Assembly (NCBI GenBank): GCA_022925895.1
Contig: JAKSYS010000813.1
Location: forward strand, 1-22,711
Length of the DNA stretch: 22,711 nucleotides
Direction of reading: 5' to 3'
Source of the DNA: Fragilaria crotonensis
Lineage: Eukaryota > Bacillariophyta > Fragilariophyceae > Fragilariales > Fragilariaceae
The notes below the pieces were generated by a model, which was not told where the DNA came from, made no database searches, and saw nothing but the letters and a program-made list of their open reading frames with translations. The translations under genes and the position numbers were made by a program. Of the stretch, positions 8,056 through 16,661 are shown piece by piece (within the stretch, counting starts at the first letter, position 1; every line of letters begins with the position of its first letter).

Positions 8056-10803
8056 ATGTACACTGTACACGCAGCATCACTTGCTTTGCAATCGATCGAC
8101 CATGACAGCCCACAGCTTAACCAATTCATGTTATTCTGTGGAGCAGCTGCTGAATACCTCTCCTCCATTCTGATGATGAGCGAAAACTTGCTGAAGCTCC
8201 GCGGAAAACGCATGCGTCATCAATTTGTGGGAAGCAGCTTTAATGCACTATTTCAAGATGCACGACTTCATCACATATGGTGGCAAGCCGACACCTTGGT
8301 CGATGAAATCAACACGAGATACCAACTTGCAGATGACATGAAGATAGAAAAGGCAGAACTTCTTCGCGTTGTTGGAAAGGAGTATCATGAAAAGTCTATG
8401 GAAGGCAACCTCTTCACGGGTTCAAGTGATCAGGAGCAACTCAAGCTCTTTCGACATGACTTTAAAACGCGAGAAAAAAGTGGAAAGCAAGTGAAGTATG
8501 ACTTTTTCCAGGTAACAGGAAAGGGCGCCCCTGAGTCCTATCCATCAGTGTCAAATGCAGCGGCTTGGAAGGAGCAAAACGCATCAAAGCTCTTGCCTCC
8601 TAGAACACGTCAACATGTTGACTACACTTTTCCGTATGCTATTGCTGCAGCAGCGCCATCAAATAAGAAACGGAAACTTGGTGCTGACACCACCACCTCT
8701 AGTTTTGATGATGGTAAGGAAAGTCAAAGGCAAGTGGAGGAGATTTTGTCAGTTCCGTCGTTTCCGTCCTCATCGTCATCGTATTGGGAATCGGGCGATG
8801 CGAGGAAGCTATTTGCTCCAAAGTTGGTGTTTGGTACCGACTGCGATGTTCGGAAAGTTGTTCTTGATCGGATCGACAAATTGGAGCGAGTCAATAGCAT
8901 TGCAAGTGAGTGGAGGGAATTTGTTGATGGCGGTGACCAAGACGATTTGTGTTCAGAGCATGACGTATTTCTCATTCGACATCGAAGCATGTATCTTGCC
9001 TGTGCTTTGCGTAAGTTTTTGGATGAAGCAGCGACAGCTGCAAGGTGGACTTGGCAGCTTTGTATTGAGCACGCAATAAAGTTAATGAACGATATTGGAA
9101 TAGAGACCTATTCACATTGGCGACCATTGGCAAGATGGCACCGACGATTGGCATACAGCCCAAACGAAACATTCATGAAGTCACCAGCACCAAAGTGCGG
9201 GTTGCCTCCATTCTTTGTTGAGAATCCTGATGCGATGAATGCATTTAAGGCGTATGGAGTCAGTATCCTAAAAGAACTGTCAGTGGAGAAGATGCACTCT
9301 TATGTTCTCGATACATTGATTCCGTTGATGATGTCAAAGGTAGAGCAAGGCGTCCAGGATGTTCGGGAATGTGATGATGAAGATCCCGCACTACTGATTG
9401 AAGCTTCTTCTGCTCATGAGCAGGATAAGCTTTCTCATGATCCAAAGGAGTACCTTCGGAGTTACGGATTGTCGAAGGTTTCAATTGCGACAGTTGTGCG
9501 GTGGATGCATGCCACTGGTTTCCGGTATAAGAACCGATGCAAACATTATTTTGTGGATGGGCACGAGAAGCCGGAAACGTTAGCCTATCGACCTATCTTC
9601 ACACGTCGGTACCTTTCTTATGAAGTTCAGGCATATCGCTGGATTCAAGTCACTCTTGCTGCTTCTAGGGAACTAGAGGCACAAGATCTAGTAGCAAAAA
9701 ATTGTGGTTATCAATACGTTTGTCCCGTCAATCAAACTGAGATGGTTGAGTATCACGTTGATGCAATTCCAAGCGATGAAAAACTTGCACTAGGGCCATA
9801 CGGAGGAAACGTAAGCGTTAGACGCGACTGCAATAAGCCGATAGTGATGTTCATCGGGCAAGACGAGGCAATCTTCAAGCAATTTTCGTTTCACTCAAAA
9901 ATGTGGACAGGTCCCAAAGGCGAGCGACCTCTCCTGCCAAAAGATGAAGGAGCGGGCGTGATGATTTCGTCGTTCATAAGCAGGGAGCACGGCTTGATTC
10001 AGGAATTGAATGATGACACTATACACCGAATCAATGAGATTCGACAAGGAGCTCGGTATGCAGATGAAGAAGCGGCCATGGAGGTGTACGGTTCTTCACT
10101 CAAGCCATTACTTTCTACAGGCAAGTCGCCTTTTCTGACCTTCTTTGATTATGGCGAAAACAAAGACGGATACTGGGATTATAATCACATGGTCCTACAA
10201 TTTGAAGATGTCGTTGACTGCCTAAAGATTTTGCACCCTAACGTACATTTTGTCTTTCTGTTCGACCATTCATCTGGGCATGCAAAACAACGCCCTGATG
10301 GCTTGAACGCATCAAGAATGAATAAGTCATTCGGTGGCAAGGGCCCCGCTATGCACCCGACGTTGATCGAGAGGGAATTCGGCTTTCTTGGCCCATTCCA
10401 ACGTATCCTTGCACCAGGCCAAACTCAGCAATTGGTATTCACCGACACCGATGAGGGACCATTCTGGATGACCCCAGATGATCGTATTCAGAATCGCTTC
10501 GACCAAAATGATGGTGCTGATCCATTGATTGTACAGCGGAACAAATCAGAGCTGATTTCAGCTCTGCACAGCAAAGGAATTACCAATACAAAAGGAAAGA
10601 ACAAAAAGGAACTAGTTGCTATGTGTAACAGCAGCAGCATTCCCATCACTCGGGAAGAGCCTAAAGTAAAGGAAGGCTGGGTTGGTAAGTCGAAGGGTTT
10701 GCTTCAGGTTTTGTGGGAGCGAGGCTTCATCGATGCAAACAATTTATCAAGGTATACACTTACTGGGCGAAAAATGAGCTTGGGAATGTGGACACGAGCG
10801 TGA
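8056..10803 (+). CDS. DDE transposase, N-terminal and central part (first two catalytic Asp)
   Basis: This frame has 915 aa; a TAG directly upstream makes the ATG at 8056 the first possible start. Residues 1-470 are unassigned, with an NLS-like KKRKLG. Residues about 470-530 resemble the helix-turn-helix and linker of eukaryotic Tc1/mariner-type DDE proteins: VSIATVVRWMHATGFRYKNR, then YFVDGHEKPETLAYR. The catalytic core follows: D603 in VMFIGQDEAIF, the PKDEGAGVMISSFIS stretch, and D737 in FVFLFDHSSGHAKQ. Residues about 826-865 (NKSELISALHSKGI, GKNKKELVAMC) look like a SAP DNA-binding motif inserted before the missing Glu. The natural frame appears to end at residue 906, where an A5 run (10770-10774) shifts it; the last 9 residues here are out-of-frame sequence. 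The C-terminal part continues at 10773-11258. Confidence 0.8.
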   Translation: MYTVHAASLALQSIDHDSPQLNQFMLFCGAAAEYLSSILMMSENLLKLRGKRMRHQFVGSSFNALFQDARLHHIWWQADTLVDEINTRYQLADDMKIEKAELLRVVGKEYHEKSMEGNLFTGSSDQEQLKLFRHDFKTREKSGKQVKYDFFQVTGKGAPESYPSVSNAAAWKEQNASKLLPPRTRQHVDYTFPYAIAAAAPSNKKRKLGADTTTSSFDDGKESQRQVEEILSVPSFPSSSSSYWESGDARKLFAPKLVFGTDCDVRKVVLDRIDKLERVNSIASEWREFVDGGDQDDLCSEHDVFLIRHRSMYLACALRKFLDEAATAARWTWQLCIEHAIKLMNDIGIETYSHWRPLARWHRRLAYSPNETFMKSPAPKCGLPPFFVENPDAMNAFKAYGVSILKELSVEKMHSYVLDTLIPLMMSKVEQGVQDVRECDDEDPALLIEASSAHEQDKLSHDPKEYLRSYGLSKVSIATVVRWMHATGFRYKNRCKHYFVDGHEKPETLAYRPIFTRRYLSYEVQAYRWIQVTLAASRELEAQDLVAKNCGYQYVCPVNQTEMVEYHVDAIPSDEKLALGPYGGNVSVRRDCNKPIVMFIGQDEAIFKQFSFHSKMWTGPKGERPLLPKDEGAGVMISSFISREHGLIQELNDDTIHRINEIRQGARYADEEAAMEVYGSSLKPLLSTGKSPFLTFFDYGENKDGYWDYNHMVLQFEDVVDCLKILHPNVHFVFLFDHSSGHAKQRPDGLNASRMNKSFGGKGPAMHPTLIEREFGFLGPFQRILAPGQTQQLVFTDTDEGPFWMTPDDRIQNRFDQNDGADPLIVQRNKSELISALHSKGITNTKGKNKKELVAMCNSSSIPITREEPKVKEGWVGKSKGLLQVLWERGFIDANNLSRYTLTGRKMSLGMWTRA

Positions 10804-11258
10804 GTCTTCGCCACATTATGGCCATGTGTCCGGACTTCTTGAATGAACAAGGCATGATGGAACACATCGGAACAAAACTTGGTGTCGAAGTCATGTTGAC
10901 TCCAAAATGCCATGCCGAACTTGCCGGTGAAGGTGTGGAGTACATGTGGGCATGTAGCAAAGGTGCATATCGCAATCTTGCCTTAAAAGAGAAGAAAGGG
11001 AAAGAAAATTTCATGACAGGTGTAAGATACAGTTTGTCAGCGCAAGTTCTTTCAATCGAACGCATTCGGAAATTCGCGAAACGAGCTCGGCAATATCTTC
11101 TGGCTTACCATGCAATTGACAGCGGTCAAGCAGGTGCGGAGATTCAACAAGACTGCTCAAAGTATGGACCTGTTGGACTGGAGAAGCTTCTTGGGGAGTT
11201 CAAAACACATCGATGTGTAATGGACTTCGATTTCAAGTTTGTGATGAATCCAGATTAA
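10773..11258 (+). CDS. DDE transposase, C-terminal part (catalytic Glu), minus-one frame
   Basis: This frame continues the transposase one base back from the frame at 8056-10803. It starts at the A5 run with NELGNVDTSVSLRHIMAMC and reads about 161 aa to the stop at 11256-11258. It carries TPKCHAELAGEGVEYMW, the position of the third catalytic residue; the Glu codon is 10938-10940. ARM-like basic residues follow (SIERIRKFAKRARQYLLAY). The region has no start codon suited to independent expression at its 5' edge, so it was probably one protein of about 1,067 residues with the upstream frame. The split may be a true one-base loss, a sequencing error in a homopolymer, or a slippage site. Confidence 0.75.
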   Translation, partial: NELGNVDTSVSLRHIMAMCPDFLNEQGMMEHIGTKLGVEVMLTPKCHAELAGEGVEYMWACSKGAYRNLALKEKKGKENFMTGVRYSLSAQVLSIERIRKFAKRARQYLLAYHAIDSGQAGAEIQQDCSKYGPVGLEKLLGEFKTHRCVMDFDFKFVMNPD

Positions 11259-11333
11259 GACAATCTTTGATCGAATGGTTGTTGCTGCGCCGTAGACTTA
11301 GTACGATGTCTACGAGAGAAAAAAAACATTGAA

Positions 11334-11386
11334 TACTAAGACCTACGTGGAGCTACCTCGTGTACCCAGAATTTGCATCCAGCCAT
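11334..11386 (-). repeat. Right imperfect inverted repeat of the DNA transposon
   Basis: Its reverse complement begins ATGGCTGGAT and shares ordered blocks with 7970-8021. It lies about 75 nt after the transposase stop codon. Confidence 0.5.
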
Positions 11387-11570
11387 AGTGTAGAGTGTAG
11401 ACCTCAACTACTAGTAGTAGAGTGTATTGTAGAAACAAAACATACGAGGATACGAGTACTCCAGTGGTTAAGGTTAAGTACCAGGAACTAGTACCCGGCG
11501 TCCTCGATGGCCGCGCACCACGTAGAGAGCGGCAAGGAGAACATTGCAGCATGATTATCGGTGTGTTTTA

Positions 11571-12107
11571 AACAAATTCAGATTTTCAATTTGTTTAAAA
11601 CAGTTTAAAACTGTTTAAAACAACTTTGTTTAAAACAGCAACAGTTCACAGTAGTAAGAACTACAGTACTCCAAGTAGTCAAGTACTTGGTCTCCCACCA
11701 ATCAATACGGTTCCAAGCCCTGAGAACAAGACAACAAGGATAACCAAGACAGAAAGGAGCCCTAAGGACTAATCAGCATGAACTTATAATTGCACTTACA
11801 CCTGACAATACTCTGCCTTGTTGCATGCAGGTATCCCACCAACTGAATGGTATGGATCCCCTAAGTGTCCACTGATAGTAACATCCTTCTTTCGTCTCAC
11901 CATTCTTGAATCAAAATGTATTGAATTGTCTCACATGCATCACTTAACTGATGTTCTGCATTTTGATGCTGTTTCAACCTATAAACAGTATAGTTATGTG
12001 ATGAGCAATGAGACTTGTCGATGAAAAAACCGCATCATAACCGTAAAACCTTAACCCTAACCTAGATTTCAATTATACAAATTGTTTTTTAAAGTTGTTT
12101 TAAACAG
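11571..12107. repeat. TTTAAA palindrome cluster and 17-bp inverted repeat, possible small non-autonomous element
   Basis: At 11571-11609 a 15-bp perfect inverted repeat (TGTTTTAAACAAATT/AATTTGTTTAAAACA) brackets 9 nt. Overlapping palindromes follow, such as ACAGTTT-A-AAACTGT, with repeated GTTTAAAAC blocks to about 11637. CTGTTTAAAACAACTTT at 11611-11627 recurs inverted and exact at 12091-12107, about 480 bp away. The interior has no supported gene; CCTTAACCCTAACCTAG near 12048-12064 is telomere-like but very short. Spacing and symmetry fit a MITE or foldback element inserted next to the copia remnant. No target duplication was confirmed. Confidence 0.45.
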
Positions 12108-12442
12108 CTAACACAGCAACTAAACAAACACAACAATAAGCATGATAAAACAAGACTCTGTCCGCGACCGAGGTGTGCTGGCTGTGTGGCAGAGAGGAGC
12201 ATTTTATGTGGCTCAGAAGTGACCGCGCATGCTAAGGGCGGTTGGACGAGCCAAAGACCTGACGGTGGAGCATGCATATCATGGAGGACAGTAGCACCCT
12301 CGTGTGTGATAGGATCATTAGTGGCTGTAAATTGCGCCGTGCAGCCAAAGTTATCGGGACATAGTTGCCCCATGGAGATGAGGGAACCAGACGTGAGGTT
12401 GGGGAATAAATGGCATTTGCAGTGTAGAGGTGATGGGGGCAC
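12089..12442 (-). pseudogene. Copia-type retrotransposon protease-region fragment
   Basis: This minus-strand frame contains HLFPNLTSGSLISMGQLC, followed by GCTAQFTA, ITHEGATVL and SGLWLV, the succession seen in the protease region just after gag in diatom copia-type polyproteins. The catalytic DSG/DTG triad expected upstream was not found in any frame of 12443-12729, and the frame closes at 12089 without reaching integrase. It lies on the same strand as the gag fragments and downstream of them, so it belongs to the same decayed element. The remaining integrase, reverse transcriptase and RNase H are absent from the window. Confidence 0.6.
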
Positions 12443-12882
12443 AGGTAGGGAGGAGCACGTAAAGAAGGCCTGGTGAGACTGGACTTGCGTTGTCCGTGTA
12501 GGGTCCAGTCATCGTGAGAAAATGACTTGTGCATCTGGTGTCGAGTAGGATCGGTGCGGGAGGAGGAAGAGCAGAGAGGTGGGCTAATGTGGTGCAGGGA
12601 GGAGGCTACTAATTGAGGAGTGGCAGATAACGCAGGAGCAATTGTTAGTATTGGATTAAGAACTAAAGTTGCGACTGTGGATATATGTGCATGCTCAATG
12701 GCACTGCTGGGGGTAGCAGTCCCTCCTGGTTAGTCAACAGCTGGCACACAGGCTGTGGCGGCGGCACTGTTTGGGGTCGCCTCGGGTCTGCGGCCATCGG
12801 GACTGACACTGGTGCCGCCCACGTGATTACGATTCATGGCTGCAGTGGTGCATGTGGCACTCCGGTGGCTCAAATTGCCACT

Positions 12883-13177
12883 ACTGCCATGCGTACAGCA
12901 GTAGCCTTGCGTTGCCGGTGTTTGCTGCCGCCGTGCGTGTCGGGGGCAGGAGCAGATACGACGGCTAAAGCGAGTTATGCTTGTAAGACTGCCATGCATA
13001 CAGCAGTAGCCTTGTGTTGCCGGTGTTTGCTGCCGCCGTGCGTGTCGGGGGCAGGTGCAGATACGACGGCTACTAAAGCGAGTTATGCTTGTAAGACTGC
13101 CATGCGTACAGCAGTAGCCTCGCGTTGCCGGTCTTTGCTGCCGCCGTGCGTGTCGGGCATGTGCAGATACGACGGCT
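12883..13177. repeat. Minisatellite, 105/108-bp units, interrupted by the LINE
   Basis: Unit 1 is 12883-12987 (105 bp) and unit 2 is 12988-13095 (108 bp). Unit 3 starts at 13096, is cut at 13177, and ends beyond the LINE at 21948. Each begins ACTGCCATGC and ends GAGTTATGCTTGTAAG. Units differ at only a few positions, so expansion was fairly recent. It lies inside the decayed copia gag. Confidence 0.9.
13166..13177. repeat. Target-site duplication, 3' side of the LINE
   Basis: GATACGACGGCT occurs here and at 21916-21927, exactly bordering the LINE. Outside each copy the sequence continues as minisatellite; inside it is LINE. Confidence 0.85.
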
Positions 13178-13298
13178 GTACAAAACAAAACCAAACCTAA
13201 TTATCGGGTTGTCACCGTTTTGAGACCCACAGGGCTCAAATGTGTACCCCCTCCGGCGGATGAACCGCGAGAGAATTTATTAACTATTCAAGATGTGA
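13178..13298 (-). other. LINE 3'UTR with stem-loop, no poly(A)
   Basis: 121 nt separate the ORF2 stop (13299-13301) from the 3' end. On the minus strand, TTTGAG-CCC, loop TGT, GGG, one bulged T and CTCAAA (13219-13240) form a 9-bp stem. The element ends in a G/T-rich tail (GGTTTGGTTTTGTTTTGTAC) rather than poly(A). In other LINEs, 3' stem-loops recruit the reverse transcriptase; that role here is inferred. Confidence 0.7.
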
Positions 13299-16200
13299 TC
13301 ACGTGTTGTCTGTCCTGCGAAAAAATGCGGTCATGAGTGTCTGCCTGGTGCCTTGATGGGTGTACTGTTCCCGAGATACTTTGACTCTGTGCAACCATCG
13401 TCGTTGTGTAGATACCGAAGCTTTCAGTAGCGTTTCGAGTGGCATGGAACATAAGTGTCGATCTTCGAAAAGCATTTTATCCGGATGGCGGTGGTAGTCT
13501 GTAATACTAGCAATGGTGTCGGATCGTATGGTTCGCATATCGTCATTTGAGTTGTCGTGAAGTATTTCATTTCTTGCTTTCCATAATGCAGTGGTGTATC
13601 CGTGGATTGCTTGAATCGTGTGTTTCATGCGAGAGGTCCCTATCGTGTGATCAATTGTTGTATCAGTATATGATTGTGTGGAAAGTTCGTACCATTTCTT
13701 GCTGAGGAAACCTCGAAAAGCGTTGTCCCACCCGATCGTGTTTTGCTGTTTCAAGGCGAGATCAACTGTTTCTTTCATATGTGGCGGGTATGCTGTCAAA
13801 TCCGGACAGAAGTCTGAATGCCCAGTGGCAATCCAATGTCGAAGGCCTCCGACTAAAAGTTTCCGAAGAGGATGCGCTTGTGGATAACTTTTTTCTTTCA
13901 GAAGAGAGACGAGACCTGGTTGTTGTATCGGATTATGTGCGCATCGGAAAAAATGGGTACTGTCTTCATCGGTTGACTTGCAGCATGGACATAGTTTCAG
14001 AGATGGAGATGGGACGGACGATCGTTTGTATCGTGTAGTTCCCAAAGGAAGTTGATCATGTACCGCCTTCATTTGGTGTATCTGTTGTGCCGCTGTAAGT
14101 CGTCGGAAGTGGGTTCCAAAAAGCTCAAAGTCAATATCGTTCCAGGTTATGTCAGACCATTGTTTCTTTTCCTGCATGTATCTCCGCAAATGGTAACCAT
14201 TCACGTGGTATCGAATACAGTCATCGTATTGGCTTGTTACTCGCACTCCGTTGATACTGAAGGAGATGCGTTGCTCCGGTTGATGATCAATCTTTTGTGA
14301 TGGACGAAGTTTACCTCGTTTTCGGTAGCGCGTGGCCAGAAAGTCGGCGTCGATATTCATTTGAACCGAACGTGGTAATTTGGAATAGGACTGGAGATTA
14401 TCCTGATGTCCCTTGATCCAACGAAAAGTGATTTTGCGTCGAATTTCTTTGAGCAAGCTCTGAATCGATGTGAGAAGATCAGCCTCGTAAGGCTGCCGTC
14501 CCGCAATGGCACCATGTCTTGTGATACGTTTGATTTTTGAGATGGCTGATTTGCTGTCCGTGAACCAACGAAAAGTACATGTATGACGCAGGCCCCATGT
14601 TCGAGACAAAGTTGCGATAAGTAGAAGCGAAGACGCAAAGCCGCATAATTCACACCGTGTTGAGTTGGTTGTATCCGAAGGGCCATCGACCGGCCCGCCG
14701 CATTGGAATAAAACTTGCTTTTTTGTCGAAAGGATCCATCCGAAAGTCCCGTGTTGGCCAAATAATCCTCCGTCAGAAGCAATATATAGGCGTTCCTTGG
14801 ATCGAAACGCTCTCCAAACTTGCAAGTCGGTAGCGATTTGTTTTATGTCATCGAGAAGTCGGCGTTGCGTGCGCGGAAGTTTGTTGATGTTTTCCGAGAG
14901 AGATGCATTAGTATACGAAACATCGTTACTGTGCCTGATGGATCGTGGCCGTTCGAGATAAGTTGGTTGACGTACTTCATCGCTGCCCAACGGGATTTCC
15001 TTCCAGTATGGGATATATCTTAAAAACGATGATGAGATATATCGCTTCCAGAGTCGCCTCTGTGATGATGTTGGTGCCATTTGATGTGGCCAACGAAGAT
15101 TGGAGATGCGGCTGTCATCCCGCCTGCCATCAAGAAAAGCAAGAGCAATAGTATTTGGTCTCGTGACATCTTGCATTTCCGCCAGAGTATTGACTTGCAG
15201 GTAAAGTCTTACCAGGTTGATGTCCCGCTGTTGCGCAGTACTGTATCGCGCGAGATGATGTGGTTGCATGATGAATTGGTCACGCCGTCCAGAAAGTTGC
15301 AGGGATGGTTGTTCTGTGATTGTAACAGAGATGTTGTGATTTGCCATGTAATTGCGAACCGATGTCAGCCATGTTGATGTGAGATATGGAAGGGGAATAG
15401 TTGGGTATTCCAATAGACATTCGCCAATTCCTGCCTCCAACTGAAGGTATTGGAGATTCATCAAAATGAGATCCCCAGCTGATGATTTAGAGAATATCGC
15501 GTTACGTAAGAATTTCAAATTCTCGATCCCCATCTCTGTTCTCATGTCGAAAATCCCGAGACCACCCAGAGCCAAAGGTCCGTGTCGTATAGACGTTGGG
15601 AGATTTCCCGCGACGTGCATTTTTCGGAGCATTGCAGGTATTATTTTTGATTGAACAGTGGCTAATTCTTCCTCAGGTACCGAGAGAGCGGGAAGGCAAT
15701 ATCGCATTGTTGGCGCGTAAATAGTTTTGTGAAATATTTGGATGTCGGACGCCGTGAGACGTGGGGAGTACAGTCGTGCTGCATATGTATCGGCCTTTTG
15801 TTTACACACGCGAATCTGCTCCGAGAAGTTGCCGGTTGGTGTCAGATAGACTCCGAGGATCTTTGTGGCCGTATCGAGGGACTTCCGATGTATTGTATGC
15901 CGGTCATGAGTAGCATATGGTACAATAGTGATATGAGGGTCTCCTTGGTGGTGCAATCGCATTCGGGGTCGTCCGTTATGCCATTCCCAGTAAATCATAT
16001 ACCAGTTACATTTCTTCAGGTTTAGTGTTCCGCCCGACAAGGACAATAAATGTTCCCATGTTTGAGCCGCTGTTTGGAGGTGCTGTATCATTTCCTCGTA
16101 TTGCATTGGCGTGTCCCAGTCATTTATACCCAGAGTTGTGTCGTCAACAAAGGCGTCGGTAAGCCTACTGTGAGTTAATGCACCTTCAGGTGACGAAAAT

Positions 16201-16661
16201 TTTGTCCGATGAGGAATTAAATGATCCAGAGTGTGCAAAAGTAAAACCACCATTGACAGCCATACTGCTGGAGATGCTCCGCTCCCCTGGCCTGTTCCAA
16301 ACAGGGGTTCGAAATCGGTTCCTTGATATGTATCTTCCGAGATACCGTACACTGTTTTGACTGTGTATTTCATGAATTTTAGTGCACTCGCGTGAAGACT
16401 GATGGCATTCTCCGGCATTCCACACCGTCGGGCAGCCAGCATACCCAAAGCCACTATTATGCGGTCATAACACGAGGATGCGTCATTGTCAAACCTCGCC
16501 GTATTAACCTTTAAAATTCTGGACAAATCGGTTGTGAGTTGTGTCAGCATAATGGGATCCATTGTTGTTCGCCGTGGTATTGATCCATGTTGGCCGGAAT
16601 GGAGTAGATCCAAATCATTTGCGCGATGTACGAGACGAGAGCCCCAAAGCAGTTTTAGCAA
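13299..16661 (-). CDS. LINE ORF2, C-terminal part: reverse transcriptase, RNase H, CCHC
   Basis: This frame of 1120 aa is open from just after the frameshift; its first codon is TTG, so it is not an independent start. RT motif A is FDNDASSCYDRI (D60), motif B is GQGSGASPAVW (about 124-134) and motif C is FVDD (171-174). RNase H follows with all four acidic residues: D630 (IASDGG), E671 (TRCELCG), D702 (TDSKSA) and D771 (NIDADFLAT), plus IKGHQD near 749-754. C891-P-C-C894, H903 and C907 form a CCHC-type motif near the C-terminus. It copies element RNA at the nicked target and may remove the RNA strand. The upstream RT fingers lie in the other frame (16655-18994). Confidence 0.93.
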   Translation of the reverse strand: MLKLLWGSRLVHRANDLDLLHSGQHGSIPRRTTMDPIMLTQLTTDLSRILKVNTARFDNDASSCYDRIIVALGMLAARRCGMPENAISLHASALKFMKYTVKTVYGISEDTYQGTDFEPLFGTGQGSGASPAVWLSMVVLLLHTLDHLIPHRTKFSSPEGALTHSRLTDAFVDDTTLGINDWDTPMQYEEMIQHLQTAAQTWEHLLSLSGGTLNLKKCNWYMIYWEWHNGRPRMRLHHQGDPHITIVPYATHDRHTIHRKSLDTATKILGVYLTPTGNFSEQIRVCKQKADTYAARLYSPRLTASDIQIFHKTIYAPTMRYCLPALSVPEEELATVQSKIIPAMLRKMHVAGNLPTSIRHGPLALGGLGIFDMRTEMGIENLKFLRNAIFSKSSAGDLILMNLQYLQLEAGIGECLLEYPTIPLPYLTSTWLTSVRNYMANHNISVTITEQPSLQLSGRRDQFIMQPHHLARYSTAQQRDINLVRLYLQVNTLAEMQDVTRPNTIALAFLDGRRDDSRISNLRWPHQMAPTSSQRRLWKRYISSSFLRYIPYWKEIPLGSDEVRQPTYLERPRSIRHSNDVSYTNASLSENINKLPRTQRRLLDDIKQIATDLQVWRAFRSKERLYIASDGGLFGQHGTFGWILSTKKQVLFQCGGPVDGPSDTTNSTRCELCGFASSLLLIATLSRTWGLRHTCTFRWFTDSKSAISKIKRITRHGAIAGRQPYEADLLTSIQSLLKEIRRKITFRWIKGHQDNLQSYSKLPRSVQMNIDADFLATRYRKRGKLRPSQKIDHQPEQRISFSINGVRVTSQYDDCIRYHVNGYHLRRYMQEKKQWSDITWNDIDFELFGTHFRRLTAAQQIHQMKAVHDQLPLGTTRYKRSSVPSPSLKLCPCCKSTDEDSTHFFRCAHNPIQQPGLVSLLKEKSYPQAHPLRKLLVGGLRHWIATGHSDFCPDLTAYPPHMKETVDLALKQQNTIGWDNAFRGFLSKKWYELSTQSYTDTTIDHTIGTSRMKHTIQAIHGYTTALWKARNEILHDNSNDDMRTIRSDTIASITDYHRHPDKMLFEDRHLCSMPLETLLKASVSTQRRWLHRVKVSREQYTHQGTRQTLMTAFFRRTDNT

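Larger units (their letters stand above)
7970..11386 (+). mobile_element. Tc1/mariner-superfamily-like DNA transposon (approximate limits)
   Basis: An imperfect inverted repeat brackets the transposase. The left copy (7970-8021) begins ATGGCTGGAT and contains GAGGTAG, ACGT and CTTAGTA. The reverse complement of 11334-11386 shows the same blocks in the same order. The inner ends lie about 35 nt before the transposase start and about 75 nt after its stop, as expected for flanking terminal repeats. Weaker similarity continues outward, so the true termini may lie farther out. The element encodes one large DDE transposase with a single frameshift. Confidence 0.55.
12730..13177 (-). pseudogene. Copia-type gag C-terminus with zinc-knuckle-like motif
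   Basis: On the minus strand this frame ends with YCCTHGSSGNLSHRSATC, which resembles the C-H-H-C-type knuckle motif near the C-terminus of diatom copia gags, followed by NHVGGTSVSPDGRRPE. Upstream, the motif start YCC(T/M)HGSLTSITRFS is repeated by the 105/108-bp minisatellite; both unit lengths are multiples of three, so the frame stays open. The 5' side is cut at 13177 by the LINE insertion, and gag resumes at 21928 on the other side of it. It is non-functional because of the insertion and the frameshifts in the N-terminal part. Confidence 0.65.

Noticed and set aside
12048-12064. Telomere-like CCTTAACCCTAACCTAG
   Set aside because: Only about two degenerate units, too short to claim an interstitial telomere.
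12443-12729. Copia protease catalytic DSG/DTG triad
   Set aside because: Looked for between the gag knuckle and the protease fragment in all minus frames and not found; the site is probably lost.
12685-13200. Plus-strand 171-aa open frame rich in Cys and Ala repeats
   Set aside because: It is the antisense reading of the copia gag minisatellite and crosses into the LINE 3' end, so it cannot be an old gene.
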